Below, piece after piece: positions 1 to 6,650 of a stretch of 8,017 nt of DNA. The notes below the pieces were generated by a model. The model was given only the letters and a program-made list of their open reading frames with translations. It was not told where the DNA came from and did not search any database. Position 1 is the first letter of the stretch; the number at the start of each line of letters is the position of its first letter. The position numbers were made by a program, and so were the translations under genes. The DNA comes from Candidatus Kuenenia stuttgartensis (lineage in GTDB: Bacteria > Planctomycetota > Planctomycetia > Isosphaerales > Isosphaeraceae): the NCBI GenBank assembly GCA_945874095.1, contig CAMCFM010000170.1, positions 1 to 8,017 on the forward strand, in the 5' to 3' direction.

Positions 1-956
1 CGAGCAAATCCGGCTTTGATTGGATTCGTGGTATCGTCAGCGCCATAAAGCTTTAGGATATGAGCCGGTTCGGTCGAAAGATCGCTGATCCGGGGAATGC
101 TCAACTGCATCCGGGCGGCCAGTTCATAGCTGGCAATCCGGGCCGCCAGCTTCCCATCGCCGGGGTGCTGGTCAAGATGCGTCTGATTCATCTGCTGGAG
201 CAGGATTCGAGTCGCTTCGTCTGCGTCATACCCAATTCCAGGCGGGAGGAGGTGCCGAACAGGCTCTTTTGTGCTGAGCGTTGTGCCTTGAAATGAGGCG
301 GGCAGGAAGCCGGGGCCCCAGTTGTTCGAGCCAGCCTGAGGGACTCCGCGAGGATCAGGGATAGAGACGAAGGCGGGGAGATTCTGATTCTCGCTGCCCA
401 GGGCGTAAGTCACCCATGAACCAAGGCTTGGGAACCCGTCAAGCGCGAAACCAGTCGAGAGAAAGTTCTCGGCAGGCCCGTGCGTGTTGCTCTTGCTGGT
501 GAGCGAATGTACGAAAGCAAATTCGTCGGTCAATTCGGCAAGGTGAGGGATCATATCCGAAACCATCTTACCGGTCTGACCACGAGGCCGAAATTTATAC
601 TGAGGCTTGGCCAGCTCACCGGCCGGCCCTTGAAACGTGACGGCTGGCCCGCCGATCAGCGGTTTGCCGTCGAATTTGATCAGCTCCGGCTTGTAGTCCC
701 ATGTCTCAAGTTGGCTGACCGCACCGGCACAGAAAATGACCACGACATTTTTGGCCTTCGGCGCAAAGTGAGGCGGCCGTGGAGCATATGGGTTCGCCGG
801 ATCAATTGAAGGCTGGGTGCCGGCCAGCAGATGATCGCTGCGCAGAAGGCTTGCCAGGGCGATGGAACCCAAGGCTGTGGCGGAGTTTCCGAGAAAGTCG
901 CGGCGGTTCAGAAGCTGATGGCCGAATGGCGAGTTGAAACGTGAGTGGGTAGACAT
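1..956 (-). CDS. DUF1501 family protein, Tat-exported (3' end beyond the window)
   Basis: Reads leftward off the window edge; 318 N-terminal residues are present and the C-terminus is missing (the family is usually somewhat over 400 residues). The ATG at 956-954 is the first start after an in-frame TGA at 984-986. A twin-arginine signal is visible at residues 18-23 (RRDFLG), followed by a hydrophobic stretch to about residue 45, so export by Tat is expected. Residues 70-90 contain VVVIFCAGAVSQLETWDYKP, the usual opening of DUF1501 proteins, and residues 136-169 carry the family pattern IPHLAEL...FVHSLTS...HGPAENFLSTG. DUF1501 is related to the alkaline phosphatase/sulfatase superfamily, but its reaction is not established. 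It starts 69 bp downstream of the PSD1 gene on the same strand, the common planctomycete arrangement, so the two are probably one operon. No clear Shine-Dalgarno sequence precedes the start. Confidence 0.93.
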   Translation of the reverse strand, partial: MSTHSRFNSPFGHQLLNRRDFLGNSATALGSIALASLLRSDHLLAGTQPSIDPANPYAPRPPHFAPKAKNVVVIFCAGAVSQLETWDYKPELIKFDGKPLIGGPAVTFQGPAGELAKPQYKFRPRGQTGKMVSDMIPHLAELTDEFAFVHSLTSKSNTHGPAENFLSTGFALDGFPSLGSWVTYALGSENQNLPAFVSIPDPRGVPQAGSNNWGPGFLPASFQGTTLSTKEPVRHLLPPGIGYDADEATRILLQQMNQTHLDQHPGDGKLAARIASYELAARMQLSIPRISDLSTEPAHILKLYGADDTTNPIKAGFA

Positions 957-1025
957 TTGGTTCGTTTTCGTGATTTCCAGAGATCATGACTGCAGGAATA
1001 TTTGAGACTTGTCTACAAATTCAAA

Positions 1026-4000
1026 TCACGGCATGAACAGGAATTCATTGCTATTATACAAAGCCCGGCAAAGTGTGGCCAAGCCAAACTTTTGTACGAC
1101 CGGGGTTGCATTTGCCAATTCCATTTCAGTCGGACTCCGGCTCAAGGCCAGTTCATATGCCTTTTTAATCTGATTTTGCAGATCATTTCCCGATTCGGTC
1201 ACAACTCGTTCGGCAAAGGCCTTGGATTCGTCGATGGTGAAGCGGCTATTGAACAAATTCAGGGCTTGAATCGGGGTGGTCGATTCGCGCCGCTTGGACG
1301 TGGCCTGGCCAGCGTCGGGGCAGTCAAATGCTCCAAAAACCGCCTCCCGCTCGCGCCTGACTTTATGGGCATAAATCATCCGTCTCAAACCATCGCCTGA
1401 AAACGATTCCACCGGCTTGAAACCAGTCAACCCACCGCGCAAGTCAAAAAGGTCGAATCCACGCCCATACATCTTCAGATTCAGTCGTCCACTCACGGCA
1501 AGCATCGAATCGCGAATCGTCTCCGCATCCATCCTGCGAGTTGGATACGACCATAAAAGCCGGACATCGGCATCTTTCAAAGCGGCTTCACTTTGAAACG
1601 TTGAGGCTTGCCGATAAGTTGCAGAGAGCACGATCAGACGGTGCATCTGCTTGATCGACCATCCGGAACGGATCAATTCACGGGCCAGCCAGTCCAGCAG
1701 TTCCGGATGCGTTGGCTTGGTGCCTGACCTGCCAAAATCGCTTGGTGTGTCTACCAAACCTGTCCCAAAATGCCCCTGCCATATCCGGTTGGCCAACACG
1801 CGAGCCGTCATTGGATTCTCAGGGCTGACAATCCAGTTGGCCAAAGTCTCCCTACGCTTTTCGTCTGTCGAATCCAAGGGTAAGGAAAAGGTACTCAAGA
1901 CGCTCAGAAGTGCTGGAGCCACTTCATCTTTCGGCTGCTCAGGATCACCTCGTGAAAGCAGCCGGATAGTATCGGGCTTGCGAAACACACCAGCAAATGC
2001 TTTCTGGGCACTCGTAGCAGTCCTGATCTGCTGTTCCAACTGCTTTTTCTCAGATAATAGGGCATTAGCCTGGCGAGCCTCCTCCGGTTGCAGGCCAGCC
2101 GTCGAAAATACAACATTTGCATTTCGCGATCCACCTGGCTTAAATGGATTCCGATCCGCCGAGCTCGCCACCTTTCGCCATTGGCCTGATCCATCGGCCA
2201 CTTCTACGCGGTAATCAGTCGCAAGTCGGTCGGCGTATTCGCCTTCGCGATCGCGGCCCCATACCACTCGTTCAATGGTCTGCTCTTTCTCGAATTCCAG
2301 TACCACCCAGCCTTTGCCAAATTCGTTGGACATCCAGCTTCGGCTATTCCCATATCGACCATCGTTGATCTGATTCAATTCATGACGATCTGGGACAACA
2401 TTGTCGCCTGACGATGTGGCCTTTGTCCCAGCCTTTGCCAGAGCCACGTTCTGGCCCTCCCGAGTGAAGACTTCCAGTTCGTCGATACACGGTTCCAGAT
2501 TATTCGTGGAATGGATTGTGAACCGGATTTTTTTTGTTTTCACGGCTGCGAATCGGTCGGAATTCGATCTGGGATTGATCTGTGGCCTGAGCGGAGCCTG
2601 CGAGACAAGCGATTGCATTTCGTCGAGCTTTGGCCCGGCTTCAATCGAATAAGCGGTCGGAAGGCGATCGTTCAGAACCCCATCGCGGTCGCGACTCCAA
2701 CGGATTTTGCCGATCCGAGTGGCCTCAGGCAGCTCAAATACAACCCAGCCCCGCCCTGCCTCGTCCGACATCCAGCTCCGGCTATTCCCATATCGACCAT
2801 CGTTGATGTGGTCCAGCCGATGAATTTCCGAAGTCCGGCTACCAGATGCCGTCACTTTCGTCCCCAAACTTGCCAAGGCTAGATTTCGCGGAGTGGGCTC
2901 ATCGGAAAAGATTTCGAATTCGTCGATACAAGGCTCGATCAGGCCAAGGCCTGGATGGAGATTGGTGTCATGAATCGCAAACCGAACAAATTTCGCTTTG
3001 ATAGGTTTGAAAAGTTCTTCATTCAATTTCGGGGATGTGATTCGGCGCGTGGGATCGATATTTGCCAAAGGCTCAAATCGAGCCAGTTGCTGATCAATCT
3101 CCACGACCTTCCTTTTCAAAGATTCCGCTTTCATTTGATTGGCTTTGGCTTCCGGAGTCCGCATATCGCGGTCCTCATATTCCACACCAGCCACAAATGC
3201 CTGCATTGCATAATATTCGCGCTGAGAAATCGGATCAAATTTATGGTCGTGGCAGCGGGCACAGCCAATGCTCAGGCCCATAAACGACTGGCCGATATTC
3301 ATCACGATTTCATCTAGCGAATCCTGTCTGGCAAGCCGTTTTGAAGGCTCATCGGCCCCAATCTGGCCCGGTAAAAGGACAGAAGCCGTGACCAGAAAAC
3401 CAGTTGCGGCGTCCTCGCCCAATTGGTCGCCGATGATCTGCTCGCGAATGAAGCGGTCGCCGGGCGTGTCCCTGTTCATGGCCCGAATGACGTAATCACG
3501 ATAAGGCCAAGCATTTGGGCGCTCGGTGTTCACCTCGAATCCATGCGTGTCCGCATATCGCACCACATCAAGCCAATGCTGGGCCCATCGTTCTCCATAT
3601 CGAGGCGATTCCAGAAGTTCATCCACAGCCAGTTTATAAGCGTCCGGACGTTGATCACCGACAAATTTGGAGACTTGATCTGGGGTTGGCGGAAGGCCGG
3701 TCAAATCCAGTGTGACTCGTCGAATCCATGTTGCACGATCGGCTTCCAGGGCCGGTTTCAGACCTTCTTTTTCAAGACGTGTCAGAATAAATCTGTCGAT
3801 AGGATCGCGAGGCCAGGATATATCGCGGACTTCTGGTAAAACGGGCTGGGTGAGAGGCTTGAAGGACCAGTGATCGCGGCGATCCTCAATTTTCACCAGA
3901 TCCACACCATCTGGCCAAATCGCCCCTTCATCCACCCATTTCGTAATAGTTGCAATTTCATTTACGGAGAGGCGGGAGCCCTTGGGCGGCATCAGCATTT

Positions 4001-4268
4001 CTTTGTCGTCGCCACGAATGAATTGAACCAGCGGGCTATCGTCCGACTTGCCGGGCACGATGATCGGTGCGTAGCCATCTCCGCCTTTAAATGCAGCGGA
4101 TTTGATGTCGAGTCTCAGGCCTGATTTCTGCTTCGTAGATCCATGACAGTCGTAACAGTATTTCTCAAAGATTGGGCGAACATCATGAACAAAATTGACT
4201 TTGGCCGCTTGCAATTGTAGCGGAAAAGCGATCAACAATATCACAGCAAGAGTGTTTCTTGGATTCAT
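1026..4268 (-). CDS. PSCyt1-PSCyt2-PSD1 (DUF1549/DUF1553) secreted cytochrome-type protein with two discoidin-like repeats
   Basis: 1080 residues from the ATG at 4268-4266. This start gives a Sec signal peptide at residues 1-22 (hydrophobic core LAVILLIAF, cut near LQA/AK). A longer reading from a TTG at 4352 would start inside the likely promoter. Order of parts: PSCyt1 (about 30-115) with the c-type haem motif CYDCH at 38-42 and a possible Met ligand in EMLMPP (90-95); PSCyt2/DUF1549 (about 155-365) with LDLTGLPP, the block around ERWAQHWLDVVRYADT and a second CxxCH (CARCH, 336-340) before DHKFDPI; two F5/8-type-C (discoidin)-like repeats (about 420-705); a charged helical stretch (728-752); and PSD1/DUF1553 (about 806-1075) with ANRIWQGHFGTGLV, FDCPDAG, STTPIQALNLFNS and a C-terminal NSNEFLF. 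PSCyt/PSD1 proteins are greatly expanded in Planctomycetes; they are thought to bind haem outside the cytoplasm, but substrates are unknown. The DUF1501 gene follows after 69 bp, in the same operon. Confidence 0.95.
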   Translation of the reverse strand: MNPRNTLAVILLIAFPLQLQAAKVNFVHDVRPIFEKYCYDCHGSTKQKSGLRLDIKSAAFKGGDGYAPIIVPGKSDDSPLVQFIRGDDKEMLMPPKGSRLSVNEIATITKWVDEGAIWPDGVDLVKIEDRRDHWSFKPLTQPVLPEVRDISWPRDPIDRFILTRLEKEGLKPALEADRATWIRRVTLDLTGLPPTPDQVSKFVGDQRPDAYKLAVDELLESPRYGERWAQHWLDVVRYADTHGFEVNTERPNAWPYRDYVIRAMNRDTPGDRFIREQIIGDQLGEDAATGFLVTASVLLPGQIGADEPSKRLARQDSLDEIVMNIGQSFMGLSIGCARCHDHKFDPISQREYYAMQAFVAGVEYEDRDMRTPEAKANQMKAESLKRKVVEIDQQLARFEPLANIDPTRRITSPKLNEELFKPIKAKFVRFAIHDTNLHPGLGLIEPCIDEFEIFSDEPTPRNLALASLGTKVTASGSRTSEIHRLDHINDGRYGNSRSWMSDEAGRGWVVFELPEATRIGKIRWSRDRDGVLNDRLPTAYSIEAGPKLDEMQSLVSQAPLRPQINPRSNSDRFAAVKTKKIRFTIHSTNNLEPCIDELEVFTREGQNVALAKAGTKATSSGDNVVPDRHELNQINDGRYGNSRSWMSNEFGKGWVVLEFEKEQTIERVVWGRDREGEYADRLATDYRVEVADGSGQWRKVASSADRNPFKPGGSRNANVVFSTAGLQPEEARQANALLSEKKQLEQQIRTATSAQKAFAGVFRKPDTIRLLSRGDPEQPKDEVAPALLSVLSTFSLPLDSTDEKRRETLANWIVSPENPMTARVLANRIWQGHFGTGLVDTPSDFGRSGTKPTHPELLDWLARELIRSGWSIKQMHRLIVLSATYRQASTFQSEAALKDADVRLLWSYPTRRMDAETIRDSMLAVSGRLNLKMYGRGFDLFDLRGGLTGFKPVESFSGDGLRRMIYAHKVRREREAVFGAFDCPDAGQATSKRRESTTPIQALNLFNSRFTIDESKAFAERVVTESGNDLQNQIKKAYELALSRSPTEMELANATPVVQKFGLATLCRALYNSNEFLFMP
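2329..2369 (-). repeat. 41-bp internal direct repeat, copy in the second discoidin-like unit
   Basis: Differs at one base (position 2340) from 2767-2807, exactly 438 bp (146 codons) away. It encodes INDGRYGNSRSWM at residues 634-646 of the PSD1 protein. The DNA on either side has drifted much further than this block. Confidence 0.9.
2767..2807 (-). repeat. 41-bp internal direct repeat, copy in the first discoidin-like unit
   Basis: Partner of the block at 2329-2369, in the same frame, encoding INDGRYGNSRSWM at residues 488-500. The two surrounding protein units also share (F/I)RF(A/T)IH..TN, EPCIDE.E.F, NLALA/NVALA..GTK, GWVV and DR(D/E)G, which shows a tandem duplication of about 146 residues. 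Confidence 0.9.
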
Positions 4269-4351
4269 GATTCCGGTATACTCCGCCCGGCAGAATTGGC
4301 CGAGCGTTGGCGGCAGGCTGGTCGTGTTGAGAACAGGGGCAAGACTGATCA

Positions 4352-4380
4352 ATTATCCATCATTTCCAACTAAAGTTCAA
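4352..4380 (-). promoter_or_regulatory. Candidate sigma70-type promoter of the PSD1-DUF1501 operon
   Basis: On the minus strand TTGAAC (4380-4375, 4 of 6 consensus bases) is followed after exactly 17 bp by GATAAT (4357-4352, 5 of 6). Transcription would begin near 4345, leaving a leader of about 75 nt before the ATG at 4268. It lies in the 161-bp gap after the upstream gene, so the operon can be expressed on its own. Prediction from sequence only. Confidence 0.5.
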
Positions 4381-4429
4381 GCTCTGGTAAATTCTTCGCG
4401 AAATTCGAGTTGCGATATCTGCCGTAAAC

Positions 4430-5530
4430 TCACAACACGTCAAACAGATCCTCCGAACTCTTTATCTTTCCTGTCTTTGCAGATTCCAGAAATCGTGATA
4501 GAGAACGGACAACCGTGGTGGAACTTCGGCCAGAGATACGCTCCGTATGGTTCAACTCGCGAGTGGATGTGCGAATGATCTTCGACTCCGGATGCCGTGG
4601 CAGAGCAGAAAGATTTTCGAGATATTTCTGAAAAAGCCCGCCCCGAAGCAGGAAAAACTCGACATCTGATATGTAAATACAGCCGACTTGCAACTGATTC
4701 ATCTTCAAATGCTCTGCCAATCGCCTGATCGCCCCTGGGCCTGCCCAATCGCCTACGATCGGTAGAATCTGATCTGATAATTGCATCTTGCGTATCGCCG
4801 CATAAGTTCGGTCTGAAGCCAGCCAGTGTGATGGTTGGCCTGATCGGCTGGGCATGGTGATCAATGATCCCAATGTCGGGTACATTTTTAACGCCAGAAA
4901 TCGCGCATCAGGCCCAGGGCCTGCCAATCGAGCCTGAATGGTTGCAATTTCATGGAATTCCTTGTCGTTCAGAATATTCCATTTTGACATGGTTTGGGTG
5001 ACAAGTTCTTTTGCGGATTGAACTAGCAATTCATTCTGAGGTTGTTTTGCGAGAATTTTAAATTCTTTCTCAATATTGTTCAAACTCAAGGGCAATTCTG
5101 GCAAATTTCGGCCCCAGAAATTTTCCAGATAAGCATGTCGGTCGGCAGAATTTTCCACCAGGGCTTTCTGTAGCAGATGCAACAATTGATTCTTCTTACG
5201 ATAATCCAGAATAAATCCATAACTTGGCTCCAGATGTGCCATGAGAGAATAATTTTGATCAGGCCCGACACCCAGATAGACCTGCCCTTTGGGCACAACT
5301 TTTGAAATCTCATCCACGACAGAGGCCATCGAGTCCTCGTTCGTCATCAAGTTGTCTGCTGATGATGGCCCTGTGGGCGGGTCGTCAAGACGTTTTATGA
5401 TGTTCCAGAACGGACTCTTTGTTTCGTTCTGAGCATGATTCGACAAATGCAACTTTTCTGAAAGAAACAAACAGGAGACCTGAATCAGCCACTTTCTTCG
5501 ATCCACAACTATGTTACATGGCATGTTCAT
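4430..5530 (-). CDS. LIC_10091-like family protein of unknown function
   Basis: 366 residues. Three segments match what I recall of the LIC_10091 family (named after a Leptospira protein): VYLGVGPDQNYSLMAHLEP at 84-102, followed by FILDYRKKNQLLHLLQKAL.E.SADR (106-131); ILPIVGDWAGPGAIRRLAEHL (255-275); and VGCIYISDVEFFL...F.KYLENLSALP (282-311). The first segment, a glycine-rich loop after a beta strand and then an acidic residue (D109) ending the next strand, resembles a Rossmann nucleotide- or SAM-binding fold; that is inference and no reaction is known. The N-terminus has RRKWLIQVSCLFLS (11-24), a possible short twin-arginine signal, though the hydrophobic part is weak. Start codon uncertain: ATG at 5530 or 5524, neither with a Shine-Dalgarno sequence. 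The gene ends 161 bp before the PSD1 gene, which has its own likely promoter, so the two may not share a transcript. Confidence 0.85.
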   Translation of the reverse strand: MNMPCNIVVDRRKWLIQVSCLFLSEKLHLSNHAQNETKSPFWNIIKRLDDPPTGPSSADNLMTNEDSMASVVDEISKVVPKGQVYLGVGPDQNYSLMAHLEPSYGFILDYRKKNQLLHLLQKALVENSADRHAYLENFWGRNLPELPLSLNNIEKEFKILAKQPQNELLVQSAKELVTQTMSKWNILNDKEFHEIATIQARLAGPGPDARFLALKMYPTLGSLITMPSRSGQPSHWLASDRTYAAIRKMQLSDQILPIVGDWAGPGAIRRLAEHLKMNQLQVGCIYISDVEFFLLRGGLFQKYLENLSALPRHPESKIIRTSTRELNHTERISGRSSTTVVRSLSRFLESAKTGKIKSSEDLFDVL

Positions 5531-5537
5531 GAAATGT

Positions 5538-5567
5538 CTTAAAAAGCAATTAGCCCCGCCACGTCAA
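5538..5567 (-). promoter_or_regulatory. Weak candidate promoter for the LIC_10091-like gene
   Basis: Minus-strand TTGACG (5567-5562, 5 of 6 consensus bases), an 18-bp spacer, then TTTAAG (5543-5538, 4 of 6). If used, transcription would begin next to the ATG at 5530, giving a nearly leaderless mRNA, in line with the absent ribosome binding site. It overlaps a possible terminator, so both assignments are tentative. Confidence 0.25.
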
Positions 5568-5582
5568 GGCGATAGCGAGGCT
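5541..5582 (-). terminator. Possible rho-independent terminator after the 6457-5632 operon
   Basis: In minus-strand RNA, AGCCUCGC (5582-5575) can pair with GCGGGGCU (5559-5552): eight pairs including one G-U, with a 15-nt loop. After six further bases comes a run of five U (5545-5541). The loop is large and the U-run is displaced from the stem, so this is a moderate candidate only. It lies 50 bp after the stop of the 100-residue gene, where a terminator would be expected. Confidence 0.38.
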
Positions 5583-5631
5583 CGAATTCAAAACCGTTTT
5601 TTATCGTGGCCTGAATCATGGCAGAACTGCG

Positions 5632-5934
5632 TCACTCACCCACAAGCCGCACATGCTCCAGCTTATGATTGACGAGCCAATCCATGAGGTCTTCCTGCTC
5701 TTCGGTCAGTTCCACTTCGGTCATATTATCTGTGTCGAGCGGACTTACCAGAAAGATCACTCCGTCGTCCTGCCATTTCTCGGTCTCTTTAAGTGCGAAA
5801 AAGAATTCGCCTTCTTCAAGTTTGGGGATGCCCTGCTGACCGGGAGGACAGGCGAAATAGACAAACTGGGATCTGAGCCTGGGGGAAATCTTCAAAGGCT
5901 TGACATCCGTACGACCAATGGCGACCAATTGCAT
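5632..5934 (-). CDS. Small acidic protein of unknown function
   Basis: 100 residues; family not recognised. No signal peptide or membrane segment is visible, so it is probably cytoplasmic. The N-terminal half carries beta-type segments (MQLVAIG; RSQFVYFACPPGQQG; EGEFFFALKETEKW) and a single Cys (C29). Residues 58-70 (GVIFLVSPLDTDN) look like a further strand. The C-terminal part (71-98, MTEVELTEEQEDLMDW...) is strongly acidic and probably helical. A good Shine-Dalgarno sequence (GAGGAAG) lies nine bases before the ATG, which supports both the start and the reality of the gene. It begins 37 bp after the stop of the secreted 161-residue protein on the same strand, so the two are probably co-transcribed. 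The opposite strand is also open here but has no comparable translation signal. Confidence 0.78.
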   Translation of the reverse strand: MQLVAIGRTDVKPLKISPRLRSQFVYFACPPGQQGIPKLEEGEFFFALKETEKWQDDGVIFLVSPLDTDNMTEVELTEEQEDLMDWLVNHKLEHVRLVGE

Positions 5935-5943
5935 GGAACTGAG

Positions 5944-5950
5944 CTTCCTC
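5944..5950 (-). promoter_or_regulatory. Ribosome binding site of the 100-residue protein
   Basis: Minus-strand GAGGAAG, nine bases before the ATG at 5934. It fixes the start and is one of the few clear Shine-Dalgarno sequences in this window. Confidence 0.65.
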
Positions 5951-5971
5951 TCTCTGTCAGTGTGGCGATGA

Positions 5972-6457
5972 TTATTTTACGACCAGGTCTATGGCAGCGA
6001 AATGTTCGTGATCACTTTGGGTCTGCCGACTTTCGACACGAACCATGTACACACCTGGCTTGTCGATCACAAAGCGTGTCCGGGCACCGGCTTTGGCGCC
6101 TGGCTTGAAGTCCATGTCGAACGCCGTTTCAAGCTCGACATCACCCGTGGTGTCGGGCAACTCTTTCTGACCGACTTTTTCCGATTTGGCGACATAAAAA
6201 TGCATCACGACATCTTTTAAAGTCTTGTTCGGATAGACGTTTTGAAAGAACCACTGAACACGGATCGGTTCACCGGCCTTCACTTCCAGAACGGGACGCG
6301 GCGACTTGCCGATCTCAGGCGGAGTTTGATCCACAAACGATGTCACCTGCTTGCCTTGCGACTCAATCGTCAGCTCCACCTTGGCATGTTCAGCATGTGC
6401 CAGGCTCGCCGTCAAAACAATAGCCATGAGGCTGGCCTGAATGGCGATAGGTTTCAT
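5972..6457 (-). CDS. Secreted beta-sandwich-like protein of unknown function
   Basis: 161 residues with a clear Sec signal peptide (1-22, hydrophobic core SLMAIVLTASL, cut after AHA). The mature part alternates predicted strands: AKVELTIESQ, VLEVKAGEPIRVQWFFQNV (56-74), DVVMHFYVAK (82-91), GDVELETAFDMDF (105-117), GARTRFVID (124-132), GVYMVRVESR (135-144) and FAAIDLVV (153-160). This suggests an immunoglobulin- or cupredoxin-like beta sandwich, but no Cys is present, so a normal type-1 copper site is excluded. A C-terminal SDHEHFA (148-154) with two His could bind a metal; that is inference. I recall closely similar proteins in other planctomycetes, all annotated as hypothetical, so it is probably a conserved lineage protein. 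It has a Shine-Dalgarno sequence (GGAAGG, spacing 8) and a perfect -10 box upstream, and heads an operon with the 100-residue gene. Confidence 0.88.
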   Translation of the reverse strand: MKPIAIQASLMAIVLTASLAHAEHAKVELTIESQGKQVTSFVDQTPPEIGKSPRPVLEVKAGEPIRVQWFFQNVYPNKTLKDVVMHFYVAKSEKVGQKELPDTTGDVELETAFDMDFKPGAKAGARTRFVIDKPGVYMVRVESRQTQSDHEHFAAIDLVVK

Positions 6458-6465
6458 GTGGTGGG

Positions 6466-6471
6466 CCTTCC
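6466..6471 (-). promoter_or_regulatory. Ribosome binding site of the secreted beta-rich protein
   Basis: Minus-strand GGAAGG, eight bases before the ATG at 6457, supporting that start. Confidence 0.6.
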
Positions 6472-6483
6472 AATGTGTTTAAG

Positions 6484-6500
6484 TTCTGGACATGCCAGAA
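6484..6500. repeat. Inverted repeat TTCTGG-5-CCAGAA in the leader of the 6457 gene
   Basis: TTCTGG (6484-6489) and CCAGAA (6495-6500) form a perfect 6-bp dyad around ACATG. It falls between the predicted transcription start (about 6512) and the ribosome binding site, so it may be an operator or an mRNA stem-loop. Confidence 0.55.
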
Positions 6501-6518
6501 GATTTGCTGATCAAACGC

Positions 6519-6524
6519 ATTATA
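6519..6524 (-). promoter_or_regulatory. -10 element (TATAAT) for the 6457-5632 operon
   Basis: A perfect TATAAT on the minus strand, about 61 bp before the ATG at 6457, giving a leader of roughly 55 nt. No good -35 box stands 16-18 bp upstream (the bases there read around CGCTTTC), so an activator may be needed or the match may be fortuitous. Confidence 0.45.
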
Positions 6525-6630
6525 GGAAGATCACTCTCCGAAAGCGACCTTTGAAACCAGTTTTTTCTATCTCGTCAGTCGGTTTGGTCAGGTCAAGGTG
6601 ATCATTCGGTCGATACATCCCTTATCTCCT

Positions 6631-6646
6631 CGGTCAATTTGGACCG
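6631..6646. repeat. Hairpin 1 upstream of the small secreted gene
   Basis: CGGTC (6631-6635) pairs with GACCG (6642-6646) around a 6-nt loop. Four bases separate it from the second hairpin. Confidence 0.45.
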
Positions 6647-6650
6647 AAAA

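Noticed and set aside
1651..2214. Plus-strand open frame of 187 codons within the PSD1 gene
   Set aside because: Antisense to a well-conserved domain; the predicted protein is Ser/Arg-rich and featureless, as expected of a shadow frame.
3423..3839. Plus-strand open frame of 138 codons opposite the PSCyt2 domain
   Set aside because: Antisense shadow of a clearly coding region, without a ribosome binding site or domain.
4269..4352. N-terminal extension of the PSD1 protein by 28 residues from a TTG at 4352
   Set aside because: It would start inside the predicted -10 box and push the signal peptide away from the N-terminus; the ATG at 4268 gives a regular signal peptide.
4395..4402. Palindrome TTCGCGAA after the LIC_10091-like gene as a terminator
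   Set aside because: It is a short self-complementary word with no loop and no T-run.
4425..5535. LIC_10091-like gene as a lipoprotein (Cys20 after QVS)
   Set aside because: The residues before Cys do not fit a lipobox and the hydrophobic segment is too short.
5653..6108. Plus-strand open frame of 151 codons across the 5632/5972 genes
   Set aside because: It lies opposite two genes with good ribosome binding sites and, for one, a signal peptide; its own translation shows no recognisable motif.
6584..6635. Repeated GGTC(A) words as an iteron-type or regulator-binding array
   Set aside because: Spacing is irregular and the word is only 4-5 bases, so chance is a sufficient explanation.
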